Of a stretch of 10,032 bases of DNA, positions 1 to 7,393 are shown piece after piece. The stretch spans positions 1 through 10,032 of the forward strand of contig JAICUE010000064.1 of NCBI GenBank assembly GCA_025936015.1, given 5' to 3'. Made by a program: the position numbers and the translations under genes. Below the pieces are notes generated by a model. It saw nothing but the letters and a program-made list of their open reading frames with translations. It did no database searches and was not told where the DNA came from. Position 1 is the stretch's first letter; each line of letters opens with the position of its first letter. The stretch comes from Gemmatimonadaceae bacterium (GTDB lineage Bacteria > Gemmatimonadota > Gemmatimonadetes > Gemmatimonadales > Gemmatimonadaceae).

Positions 1-1339
1 CCGGATCCTCCTTCGCCTGCTCGAGACCAAGCGCGCGTTAGGCAGGGACCACCCGGAAGTTGCGATGGTGCTCGCCTCCCTCGCACGGCTCCGCCAGGCG
101 GTGGCGACGCACGCGGCGGCCGAGCAGCTGTGGCGCCAGGCGCTGGCCATCCGCGAGCGTGCCTTCGCGCCTAACGATCCGATCCTGGCGACGACGATGG
201 AGAATGTCGCCGACTGCTGCGCGGCCCAGGCCGGAAAGCTCGGCGAGGCGATCGCGCTGCGCGAACGGGCGATCGCGATTCGTGAGACGGCGATGGGCAG
301 CGCACATCCGGCGTTGACCGGCGCCCGCGCGAAGCTCGATGAGCTGCGTTCGCGGCCGGGTGCGCCGGCGGCGCAAGGCAATGCCGGCGCGACGCCGCCT
401 CGCGCCTCGCAGGAAACGCCGAGTCCCGTGCTCTCACACGAAGTCCCGCCCTTCGTCGGGCCGGGTCCAACGGCACCGTCCCCCGACCTGCCCTGGATAG
501 CAACCGACGTCGAACCGACCGGGGAGCGGCCGGCCGCCCGTCTCGAGCTGATGGGGATCGAGCCGCCCTCTGTCGCGAGCGCACCGAAGGCGCCGGACCG
601 CAAGTCAGCGGGAACACCGCGACCACCGTTCAACCCACCGCCGGTTCCACCGATGCCATCGCGTGGGTCCAGTGAGCTCGTGTTCACCGACTCGCTCGCG
701 CCCGAAGCAACCCCGCCGCAACCACGACAGCCCGCGCATCACGGTCGTCCCGAGCGACCGGTCTCGCGCACGGCGCGAACCCCGTCGCGCGGTGCGGTTG
801 CCGCGCGCCCGCGCGTGAGGGTGCCGCCCACGATCACGGAACCCAACGGCAGCTCGAAAAAGGCCCTGCTCGTCGCGCTGGTGCTCGTCGCGATCGCCGG
901 CGCCGGCGGTTGGTTCGTGCTCGTCCGCCGGGGAGAAAACCCGGCGGCGTTGCTCGCCGCGCCGCTGGCGCGTGCCGGGCTGTCACGAGCAGTTGCGACT
1001 CCGGCGGAAACGCCGCAGTCCTTGCCGGTAGAAAGCGAAGCCACCGAGTCGCCGGCGCCCGCGCGCAGCACGATCGCGAACGAGAAGGTCGCGCTCTCCC
1101 ATGAGACGCCGACGCACGCCGAGAAGCTGCCGTCCACCGCGCGCGCGAAAGCCGAACAGCCCACATCGGTCACGCGAGCGGCAGCGGCTCCCGACTCGAT
1201 CCTCGCCGCACCAGCGATCCCGGGGAATGTGGAGCTCGACGCGGTTACGCGCGGAATCGAGCAATCGACGAAGGCGAAGCTCGACAGCGCGCAACACCCG
1301 CGCATCGACGACAGGGCTCCGATCTTCAAGAAGCCGTAA
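1..1339 (+). CDS. TPR repeat protein with single membrane helix, 5'-truncated by window edge
   Basis: The reading frame is open from base 2, and the codons before the first ATG (65) continue the TPR pattern (ALGRDHPEVA at 35-64), so the true start lies before the window. About 445 residues are visible. Residues 1-115 hold two to three helical repeats of the kinesin-light-chain/TPR_12 type, with spaced HPEVA, NDPIL and HPAL turns and ALAIRER/AIAIRET helices. Residues 116-280 are proline-rich and probably disordered. A hydrophobic helix at about 288-308 (bases 863-925) has KK before it and RR after it. The Ala/Pro/Thr-rich tail shows no domain I recognise. TPRs bind protein partners, so a cytoplasmic scaffold anchored in the inner membrane is likely. 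Proteins of this shape sometimes carry an N-terminal Ser/Thr kinase domain, but that part cannot be seen. The family call is sound; the function is unknown. Confidence 0.8.
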   Translation, partial: RILLRLLETKRALGRDHPEVAMVLASLARLRQAVATHAAAEQLWRQALAIRERAFAPNDPILATTMENVADCCAAQAGKLGEAIALRERAIAIRETAMGSAHPALTGARAKLDELRSRPGAPAAQGNAGATPPRASQETPSPVLSHEVPPFVGPGPTAPSPDLPWIATDVEPTGERPAARLELMGIEPPSVASAPKAPDRKSAGTPRPPFNPPPVPPMPSRGSSELVFTDSLAPEATPPQPRQPAHHGRPERPVSRTARTPSRGAVAARPRVRVPPTITEPNGSSKKALLVALVLVAIAGAGGWFVLVRRGENPAALLAAPLARAGLSRAVATPAETPQSLPVESEATESPAPARSTIANEKVALSHETPTHAEKLPSTARAKAEQPTSVTRAAAAPDSILAAPAIPGNVELDAVTRGIEQSTKAKLDSAQHPRIDDRAPIFKKP

Positions 1340-1366
1340 GCGAGCCTTGAGCGGTGCGCGTACGCA

Positions 1367-1389
1367 GCGATTGCGTGCCGCGCAATCGC
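1367..1389 (+). terminator. hairpin downstream of the TPR gene, possible terminator
   Basis: A perfect 9-bp inverted repeat, GCGATTGCG (1367-1375) and CGCAATCGC (1381-1389), with a 5-base loop, begins 28 bases after the TPR stop codon. No real U-tract follows (only a mixed pyrimidine stretch, 1396-1405), so it is not a textbook intrinsic terminator. It could still mark the transcript end or stabilise the 3' end. Confidence 0.35.
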
Positions 1390-1400
1390 GCACGCGTCTC

Positions 1401-1429
1401 TTCCCAATCCCTGCCCGGAGCACTACTAT
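1401..1429 (+). promoter_or_regulatory. possible sigma70-type promoter for the fadL-like/SGNH unit
   Basis: TTCCCA (1401-1406, 4 of 6 matches to TTGACA) lies 17 bp before TACTAT (1424-1429, 4 of 6 matches to TATAAT). This is the most AT-rich stretch in the gap and would place a transcription start near 1436, giving a leader of about 117 bases before the ATG at 1553. It was found by eye; weak promoter matches arise by chance. Confidence 0.3.
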
Positions 1430-1432
1430 CGT

Positions 1433-1463
1433 GCGGCGCGCGGTGGAGGATTTCGCGCGCCGC
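1433..1463 (+). other. GC-rich stem-loop in the leader of the fadL-like gene
   Basis: A perfect 10-bp inverted repeat, GCGGCGCGCG (1433-1442) and CGCGCGCCGC (1454-1463), surrounds an 11-base loop that contains GGAGG. A smaller 6-bp hairpin, CGCGCC/GGCGCG (1471-1476/1481-1486, loop TCAC), follows. Both lie between the possible promoter and the start codon. They may be an mRNA leader structure, or a chance product of GC-rich sequence. Confidence 0.35.
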
Positions 1464-1552
1464 CCCCCGTCGCGCCTCACGGCGCGCCACCAGGTTCCCC
1501 GCTGACCGTCGTCGTGCAACGCGGTCCGTGATACGACATTCGGAGGACGCAC

Positions 1553-2962
1553 ATGCAATTCCGTCCCGGACGGACCCTCGCGCTCGCAGTAGCGCTGGCC
1601 GCGCCAGCGGCGCTGTACGCGCAGGGATTCGGCCTCAATGAGATTGGCTCGTGCGCCGTCGCGCGCGCATCCGCGACTACCGGTGCGCCGTGCAAGGACG
1701 CGTCGGTGATTTTCTGGAACCCGGGCGCGGGTACAGAGCTGCCGAAGGGCCTGACGTTCTACGGTGGACTCGCCGGCATTCAGGTCGACGGCGACTACAC
1801 TCCAGATTTCAGCACGACGGGAAACTCGTACCGCCCAAACATCCCGACCGCCGTTCCGCCGCACGTCTTCCTGAACTGGAATGGCGCGGGGCGGTACGCG
1901 CTCGGGCTTGGCGTCTACGTGCCCTACGGACTCACCTCGCAGTGGCGCGATGACTTCCCCGGCCGCTTCTCAGCGAAGCGCGCATCGATCGCGACGTTCT
2001 ACATCCAGCCCAATCTCTCGATCGCGTTGACGCCGAGCTGGTCGATCGGCGGCGGCCCGATCATCGGACACTCGACGGTGGAGCTCGAGCAGTCGCTCGA
2101 CCTGTCGTCGCAGGAGATCGCGCCGGGCGTGACGTTCGCGAACCTCGGCGTCGTTCCAGGCACCGAATTCGGCCGGGCGTACCTCAAGGGGAGCGCAATG
2201 GGCTACGGCTTCCACGTCGGTATCCATGGGAAGATCGGCAACAGCATCCAGGTCGGCGCGCGCTACCTCTCGTCGATCGACTTCAAGTACGACGACGCGA
2301 ACGCGCGCTTCGTCCAGCTGGCGACGAATCTCGTCGTCCCTGACGCGAACACGGGTGCGCAGATCGGCGTCCCGGCCGGCACGCCGTACGACTTTTTTCT
2401 CGCGACCGAATTCCGCGACGGCGGCGCGCTCGTCTCGCAGAAGGTGAAGACGGCGATCACCCATCCGGGACAGTTCGAGGCCGGCATCGGCTACACCGCG
2501 CCGACGGGGACGCTGCTGTCCTTCGATTACGGCTACATCTACTGGAACAAGTTCGACGTCCTTCCCGTGGAGTTCCAGGGGCCCGCCTCGGGGAGCAGCC
2601 GCAGCCTGATCGAGGATTATCACAACTCGGCATCGTACCGCTTCGGGCTCGAGCAGACGTTCTCGCGCTATTGGAACATCACCGGGCGCGCCGGCTTCTC
2701 GTTGACGGAAACGCCCGCGCCGGACGAGACCGTCACCCCGCTCCTCCCCGACATGGATCGCCGCAATTTCGCGATCGGCGCGGGCCTGCCGTTAGGCGGC
2801 CGCTACAGCGTCGATCTCGGCTACCTGCACGTGGACACGAAGGGACGCCGCGGACGCATCGTCGAGCGGACGTCCGAGTCGCAGACCGCCGACGAGCTCA
2901 ATAGCGGCTTCTATCGCCTGAACGCGAACATCATGTCGCTCAGCCTCAAGGCGAGCTTCTGA
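1553..2962 (+). CDS. OmpP1/FadL-family outer membrane transport protein
   Basis: This is a 469-residue beta-barrel protein of the FadL/OmpP1 (Toluene_X) family, whose members carry long-chain fatty acids or other hydrophobic molecules across the outer membrane. A signal peptide covers residues 1-23, with likely cleavage at ALYA|QGFG. The mature N-terminus has the family hatch pattern: GFGLNEIG, an Ala-rich stretch, then DASVIFWNPG at about 49-58, matching the usual NPA box. Alternating aromatic/polar strands follow, and the chain ends in SLKASF with the terminal Phe typical of barrels handled by the Bam machinery. Cys34 and Cys47 flank the hatch segment and could form a disulfide. The length is normal for FadL. 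The start is supported by GGAGG (1542-1546) six bases before the ATG. The SGNH lipoprotein gene follows 23 bp later, so the two are probably co-transcribed. Family is well supported; the substrate is unknown. Confidence 0.9.
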   Translation: MQFRPGRTLALAVALAAPAALYAQGFGLNEIGSCAVARASATTGAPCKDASVIFWNPGAGTELPKGLTFYGGLAGIQVDGDYTPDFSTTGNSYRPNIPTAVPPHVFLNWNGAGRYALGLGVYVPYGLTSQWRDDFPGRFSAKRASIATFYIQPNLSIALTPSWSIGGGPIIGHSTVELEQSLDLSSQEIAPGVTFANLGVVPGTEFGRAYLKGSAMGYGFHVGIHGKIGNSIQVGARYLSSIDFKYDDANARFVQLATNLVVPDANTGAQIGVPAGTPYDFFLATEFRDGGALVSQKVKTAITHPGQFEAGIGYTAPTGTLLSFDYGYIYWNKFDVLPVEFQGPASGSSRSLIEDYHNSASYRFGLEQTFSRYWNITGRAGFSLTETPAPDETVTPLLPDMDRRNFAIGAGLPLGGRYSVDLGYLHVDTKGRRGRIVERTSESQTADELNSGFYRLNANIMSLSLKASF

Positions 2963-2985
2963 TCGCCAGACCCCGGAGACAGCGA

Positions 2986-4254
2986 ATGAATCAGAGAAGA
3001 ATCCGCGTCGGCGCCATCGCGGCCGTCGCGCTCACGCTGGTCGCGCTGGCGTGCACCGACGATTCGGTGACCGTCCTCGAGCCGACCCCCGCGGCGAACC
3101 CGATCTTCCAGCGGTACGTCGCGTTAGGCAACAGCATCACCGCCGGCTACCAGTCCGGCGGCATCAACGACTCCACGCAGAAGCAGAGCTACGCGCGGCT
3201 GCTGGCCGAGCAGATGCACACGTCGTACGTGTATCCCGCGCTCCTCGGCCCGGGGTGCGCGCCGCCGATCAACAACTTCCAGACGCAGACGCGGGTCGGC
3301 AACGGCACCTCGACCAGCTGCAGCCTCCGCGATCCGTCGACGACGGTGCTGATGCAGAACAACGTCGCCGTGCCCGGTGCGACATCGTTCGATCCGACGG
3401 CGCCGACGACCGGCGCGTCGAACATCCTGACGCAGCTCTTCCTCGGCGGAAAGACGCAGGTCCAGCGCGCGCTCGACGCCGACCCGACGTTCGTCACCGT
3501 CTGGATCGGCAACAATGACGTGCTCGACGCGGCGGCAAAGGGCGTCACCGTGTACCAGAACGCAAAGGACGCCGGATCGACGGCGATCAGGAGCGCGCTC
3601 AGCACCCAGGGAATCACCGACACGATCACCTTTGTCGCGAACTACAAGAAGATGATCGACCAGCTCACCGCCGCCGAGCCGGACCTGAAGGGTGTGCTGA
3701 TCGGCGTCGTCAACGTCACGCAGATCCCGTTCATCTTCAGCATCGATTCCCTGATTGGCGAGCCGACGACCAAGGCGTACTTCGATGCCGCGGTCGGTCA
3801 CACGACGACGATCACGCCGGATTGTGCGGGTTCCGGCGCGCTGGTGACGTTAGGCATGATCCAGTTCCTCAAGGCCAACCCGACGGCGCCGCTGGCCTGC
3901 ACGAAGGGCGCCGTTCCGACGTCGCCGGCAATCGGCGACTTCTTCATCCTCGACGTCGCGGACCAGGCGCTGTTCAACAAGGTCATCACCCGCTACAACG
4001 GCTACATCAAGGCGAAGGCGGACAGCATCGGCTTCGCGTACCTCGATCCGAACCCGCTGCTCGCCTCGCTCAAGGGCGTCCCGGGCGGCATCCCGGACGT
4101 TCCGGTTCTCTCGAGCGCGACCGCGACGTTCGGTCCGTACATCTCGCTCGACGGTATTCACCCGAGCGCGACGGCCCATGTCGCGATCGCGAACGCGCTG
4201 ATTGCGGTGATCAACGCGAAGTACCAGACCAGCCTCGCGCCGGTCGCGCCGTAG
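2986..4254 (+). CDS. SGNH/GDSL hydrolase-family lipoprotein
   Basis: This 422-residue protein is a probable surface or periplasmic esterase/lipase. The N-terminus (RRIR, then a hydrophobic stretch) ends in the lipobox LVALAC, with Cys23 as the lipidated residue. The SGNH blocks are in order: block I ALGNSITAGY with nucleophile Ser50; block II VAVPGAT with Gly131; block III IGNND with Gly175 and Asn177; block V DGIHP with Asp389 and His392. All four name-giving residues are therefore present. Block I reads GNS instead of GDS, a variant I recall in lipoprotein members from Bacteroidetes. The protein is longer than minimal SGNH enzymes (about 200 residues), with inserts between blocks III and V. 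GGAG (2975-2978) supports the start. Its place 23 bp after the FadL-like gene suggests it releases hydrophobic products that the barrel imports. The substrate is unknown. Confidence 0.88.
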   Translation: MNQRRIRVGAIAAVALTLVALACTDDSVTVLEPTPAANPIFQRYVALGNSITAGYQSGGINDSTQKQSYARLLAEQMHTSYVYPALLGPGCAPPINNFQTQTRVGNGTSTSCSLRDPSTTVLMQNNVAVPGATSFDPTAPTTGASNILTQLFLGGKTQVQRALDADPTFVTVWIGNNDVLDAAAKGVTVYQNAKDAGSTAIRSALSTQGITDTITFVANYKKMIDQLTAAEPDLKGVLIGVVNVTQIPFIFSIDSLIGEPTTKAYFDAAVGHTTTITPDCAGSGALVTLGMIQFLKANPTAPLACTKGAVPTSPAIGDFFILDVADQALFNKVITRYNGYIKAKADSIGFAYLDPNPLLASLKGVPGGIPDVPVLSSATATFGPYISLDGIHPSATAHVAIANALIAVINAKYQTSLAPVAP

Positions 4255-4270
4255 CCGCTCGCACGGCGAT

Positions 4271-4288
4271 AAGCAGTAAGCAGTAAGC
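4271..4288 (+). repeat. short heptamer tandem repeat (AAGCAGT)
   Basis: AAGCAGT occurs twice in tandem, followed by a partial AAGC, in the gap between the SGNH gene and the terminator stem. It is unlike the surrounding GC-rich sequence. It could be a slippage-prone microrepeat; no function is evident. Confidence 0.6.
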
Positions 4289-4330
4289 GAACGGCGCCGG
4301 GATTCCAGATCCCGGCGCCGTTCGTGTTTT
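4288..4330 (+). terminator. intrinsic terminator after the FadL/SGNH unit
   Basis: A perfect 16-bp stem (4288-4303 with 4309-4324) closes a 5-base loop TCCAG and is followed by TGTTTT (4325-4330). It lies 33 bases after the SGNH stop and just downstream (15 bases away) of the stop of the convergent PLP-enzyme gene. The T-run serves the plus-strand transcript. On the minus strand the sequence after the stem has no U-run, so termination there would be weaker. Confidence 0.88.
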
Positions 4331-4344
4331 GAGAAGTGGTGACG

Positions 4345-5463
4345 TCAGCCTAACGCTTGCTTCAGGTCGGCGACGATGTCGTCGGGGTGCTCGAGCCCGA
4401 TCGACAGGCGCAGCAGGTTCTCGGGAGTGCGGCTCGCTGGCCCCTCGACCGAGTGGCGGTGCTCGATCAGGCTCTCCGGCCCGCCGAGGCTCGTCGCGCG
4501 GGTGAAGAGCTCGACGCGCGACGCGACGCGGAGCGCCTCGGCCGCACCGCCGCGCACCTGGATCGACAGCATCCCGCCGAAGTCGGACATCTGCGACGCG
4601 GCGACGGCATGCCCGGCATGCGACGCGAGGCCGGGATAGTGCACCGTCTCGACCGCCGGGTGGCGTGCAAGGAACTGGGCGGCGACATGGGCGTTCGCGC
4701 AGTGCCCCCGGACGCGATACGCCATGCTGCGGATCCCACGCAGCACGAGCCACGACTCGAACGGCGAAGGGACGGCGCCTCCCGTGCCCTGAATCGAGCG
4801 GATGCGGGAAAAGAGCTCATCGTCTTCGCGGCCGACGATCGCGCCGCCTAACGTGTCGCTGTGGCCGCCCAGGTATTTCGTGGTCGAGTGCATGACGAGA
4901 TCGCACCCCAGCTCGAGCGGACGCTGGAGGATCGGCGTCGCCCACGTGTTGTCCACGGCGACGCTGACGCCGCGCTCGTGCGCGACCGCGGCGACGGCTC
5001 GCAGGTCCGTGACAGCGAGCAATGGATTCGACGGCGTCTCCAGCCAGAGCAGCTTCGTGTTCTTCTCAATCGCATGCTCGACCGCGCCGATCTCACGGGC
5101 GTCGACGAGCGTGAGTGTCAGCCCGCGCCCCTCGAACAGGTCGCGCACGAGCTTGATCGTCCCGAAATACGCGTCCTCGGAGATGACGACGTGATCTCCT
5201 GGCGCGAGCGCCTGGAACACCGTCATCGTCGCCGCCTGCCCTGACCCGAACGCGGCGGCCGCGGTCCCGCCCTCCAGTGCCGCGAGGCAGCGCTCGAGGG
5301 CGTCACGGTTGGGGTTCGCGTATCGCGAGTAGATGAACCCGTGCGGCAGCGACCCGTCCGGTGCCCGCTCGAAGGTCGTCGAGAGATGAATCGGCGGGGT
5401 GACCGCGCCGGTCGCGGGATCGGGAGCATGACCGGCATGGACGGCGAGCGTCTCGAGCTTCAT
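4345..5463 (-). CDS. Cys/Met metabolism PLP-dependent enzyme (trans-sulfuration family)
   Basis: This 372-residue cytosolic enzyme belongs to the family of cystathionine gamma-synthase, cystathionine gamma-lyase, methionine gamma-lyase and O-acetylhomoserine sulfhydrylase. Family motifs run in order: VHAG at the N-terminus; YSRYANPNRD (45-54), whose Tyr/Arg contact the cofactor phosphate of the partner subunit; FGSGQAA (72-78); LETPSNP (141-147); DNTWATP (171-177), with Asp171 contacting the pyridine nitrogen; HSTTKYLGGHSD (192-203), with Lys196 forming the Schiff base; TSLGGPESLIEHR (324-336); and RLSIGLE (352-358), whose Arg binds the substrate carboxylate. The length is typical. The motifs do not settle which reaction it runs; gamma-synthase or gamma-lyase are both plausible. 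No clear Shine-Dalgarno precedes the ATG. It is monocistronic as seen: convergent with the SGNH gene and divergent from the gene at 5590. Confidence 0.93.
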   Translation of the reverse strand: MKLETLAVHAGHAPDPATGAVTPPIHLSTTFERAPDGSLPHGFIYSRYANPNRDALERCLAALEGGTAAAAFGSGQAATMTVFQALAPGDHVVISEDAYFGTIKLVRDLFEGRGLTLTLVDAREIGAVEHAIEKNTKLLWLETPSNPLLAVTDLRAVAAVAHERGVSVAVDNTWATPILQRPLELGCDLVMHSTTKYLGGHSDTLGGAIVGREDDELFSRIRSIQGTGGAVPSPFESWLVLRGIRSMAYRVRGHCANAHVAAQFLARHPAVETVHYPGLASHAGHAVAASQMSDFGGMLSIQVRGGAAEALRVASRVELFTRATSLGGPESLIEHRHSVEGPASRTPENLLRLSIGLEHPDDIVADLKQALG

Positions 5464-5589
5464 CGTAAGGCGGGATGGCGGTCAGGGCGCGCCGCGAGCG
5501 CGCGGCGCTGGCGTTCTTGATGCAGAAAGCTAGCACTCGCCACACCCGCCGACAGTTCGTCGGCTCACCGCTCATGCATCCGGTGCCGA
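5464..5589. promoter_or_regulatory. divergent intergenic region
   Basis: These 126 bp separate the start codons of the PLP-enzyme gene (minus) and the secreted-protein gene (plus), so promoters for both must lie here or overlap the coding ends. I found no convincing -35/-10 pair on either strand, no palindrome that stands out, and no riboswitch-like structure. The plus-strand frame of the next gene is closed by TGA at 5518-5520, which limits how far upstream that gene could begin. Confidence 0.4.
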
Positions 5590-7326
5590 GTGATCTTGCT
5601 CATTGGCGCAGTTCTGCTGACAGCACTTCAGGGAACGACGCTCCCGGCCGATTCGCTCGCCGGCGCATCGTCGCGCACCACGGCGCCGACCGTCACGCCG
5701 GCCGAGTCGCTCGCGGTGCTGAAGCGGGCCCATAGCGCGCAGAGCGACTTCGAGCGTCGGCGGTTCATGCTGCTTCCGATCGTATCGAGCAGCGATGGCC
5801 GCTGCGACGTCCGTGTCGGCCGCTGGTGCTATTTCCAGGACGGCGCCGACTCCGCACCGCCGGAACCGGAGCAGATCGCCGAGCTGCGCGCGCGCATGCT
5901 CTCGCGCCTCGCGAAGCTGGCCGCGCAAGTCCCCGGTGACCGCTGGATCAGTGGGCAGCGCGTCCGATATCTGTCCGAATCGCGGAGGGGCGACGACGCG
6001 ATTGCCGCCGCACGCGAGTGCCACGCCGAAGCGTCGTGGTGCGCGTCGCTCGCGGTGCTCGCGTATCGCGCGGCCGGTAACATTCCCGCGGCGGACAGCG
6101 CGGTATCGGCGGCGCTCGAGGCGATGACGCCCGCGGAGCGTTGTGCCGCGCTCGACATCGAGCCGCTCATAGAGGGGAATTTCCGCGATCAGTACGTCGC
6201 GGCATCCTGCGCACAGCGCGATTCGCTCACTGCGCGCTGGCTCTGGCTCACGCGCAGCAGCTACGCCGATTCCGCCAACGAAGTTCGCGTCGAAATCTTC
6301 AGCCGGCGACTGTTCGCGCAGCTGGCGAGCGAGTCGAGCTCACCGTACGGACCGATCACCGGGCCGGACCTCCGCGATCTCGTCCTTCGGTACGGGTGGT
6401 CGGAATCGTGGGGGCGCACCGGTCGGGGCTCGGGGATGTTCGACCAGGGAACGGCTGTCGGTTTCGACGGGCCACACACCTACGCCCTCGCCCCCGATGA
6501 CGCCGCGCTCGCCGACATCACCGCGATCGGCGATGCGCCGCGGCTGCGCGACGACCCGACGGCGCGCGCGCGTTTCCCCATCCACGGGACGATCGCGTTA
6601 GGCGGGATGGATCATCGGCTCGCCCTCTTCCGCCGCGGCGATTCGACGCTGGCCATCGCCGCCTACGACGCCCACGCCGACACGGCGCTGCGCGGAGTCG
6701 ACAGCGCCGCCGCCGCGTTCACCCTCGTTCGCGACGAACACACGCCGGCGATCGTCGCCCGCGCGGTGCGCGCCACTCGCGGCGTGATCATGGCGATGGC
6801 ACCCTGGCGTCCCTCGCTCGTGGCGGTCGAGCTTCGTGATTCCTCCTCCGGGCGCGAGGCGCGAGCCCGGATCGGCGTACCGTCAGGCGACACCACCGCC
6901 GGGCGGATCGAGCTCTCCGACCTCCTGCTCTTCTCCGCCGACACCGACCTCGCCACCGCCCTCGACAGCGTCGTCTCGCGAGCGCTCATCGACGGCCGCA
7001 TCGCGAGCGGCGCGCGACTGGGCATCTTCTGGGAGATGTACGGCCTCGACCCGGGCGAACGGGTCACTGCATCGGTCGGACTCGTTCCCGACGAAGCAGG
7101 CTTCTTTCGCCGCGCGGCCGAACGCGCCCACCTCGCCGAGCCCCGCACCCCCGTTCACCTCCGCTGGGAAGACACGCCCGAGGTCACCGGCTCAGTTGGG
7201 GGGCGAATCCTCACCATCGGATTGGACGGCGTGGCCGAGGGAACATACACCGTCGAGCTCACGCTGAGCGTGCCCGGCCAGCCGACGCGCCGTGCCGAGA
7301 GCCGGGTACAGATCGTCTCACCGTGA
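5590..7326 (+). CDS. secreted protein of unknown function, helical-repeat N-half and GWxTD-like C-half
   Basis: I do not recognise a named gene. The frame contains no ATG between the stop at 5518-5520 and the GTG at 5590. That GTG gives a 578-residue protein beginning with a hydrophobic stretch (MILLIGAVLLTAL), probably a signal peptide, though it lacks basic residues and no clear ribosome site is seen. Residues 95-210 look alpha-helical and TPR-like (DDAIAAARECH, LAVLAYRAAGNIPAADSAV). All six cysteines (72, 80, 144, 151, 185, 207) fall in the N-half in three close pairs, fitting disulfides outside the cytoplasm. LRYGWSESW (266-274) recalls the RYG-P segment of GWxTD-domain proteins. The C-terminus (IELSDLLLF; IFWEMYGLD at 479-487; then TYTVELTLSV) looks like that family's beta-sandwich. 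This resemblance is from memory. The gene is certain; the family is tentative. Confidence 0.75.
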   Translation: MILLIGAVLLTALQGTTLPADSLAGASSRTTAPTVTPAESLAVLKRAHSAQSDFERRRFMLLPIVSSSDGRCDVRVGRWCYFQDGADSAPPEPEQIAELRARMLSRLAKLAAQVPGDRWISGQRVRYLSESRRGDDAIAAARECHAEASWCASLAVLAYRAAGNIPAADSAVSAALEAMTPAERCAALDIEPLIEGNFRDQYVAASCAQRDSLTARWLWLTRSSYADSANEVRVEIFSRRLFAQLASESSSPYGPITGPDLRDLVLRYGWSESWGRTGRGSGMFDQGTAVGFDGPHTYALAPDDAALADITAIGDAPRLRDDPTARARFPIHGTIALGGMDHRLALFRRGDSTLAIAAYDAHADTALRGVDSAAAAFTLVRDEHTPAIVARAVRATRGVIMAMAPWRPSLVAVELRDSSSGREARARIGVPSGDTTAGRIELSDLLLFSADTDLATALDSVVSRALIDGRIASGARLGIFWEMYGLDPGERVTASVGLVPDEAGFFRRAAERAHLAEPRTPVHLRWEDTPEVTGSVGGRILTIGLDGVAEGTYTVELTLSVPGQPTRRAESRVQIVSP

Positions 7327-7393
7327 GACGCGCGGCCACCGCGCCGCGAATCGAACCGCAATTCAGGCGTCGCACCTCACTCCCGCAGCGCGC

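Noticed and set aside
739..1864. Long minus-strand frames opposite the TPR gene and the start of the FadL-like gene
   Set aside because: They are Arg/Ala-rich, show no domain, and run opposite genes with clear family matches; such shadows are expected in GC-rich DNA.
1970..2623. 217-codon minus-strand frame inside the FadL-like gene
   Set aside because: It lies wholly opposite a well-supported outer membrane gene and is rich in Arg/Asp/Val repeats typical of an antisense frame.
3124..3801. 225-codon minus-strand frame inside the SGNH gene
   Set aside because: It is opposite the catalytic blocks of the SGNH enzyme and has a shadow-like composition.
5475..5735. Plus-strand 86-codon frame in the divergent gap
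   Set aside because: It runs into the secreted-protein gene in another frame, is Arg/Ala-rich and shows no motif.
7292..7393. Longer start for the small hypothetical gene at 7292
   Set aside because: It would overlap the secreted-protein gene by 35 bases and add a basic, unstructured stretch.
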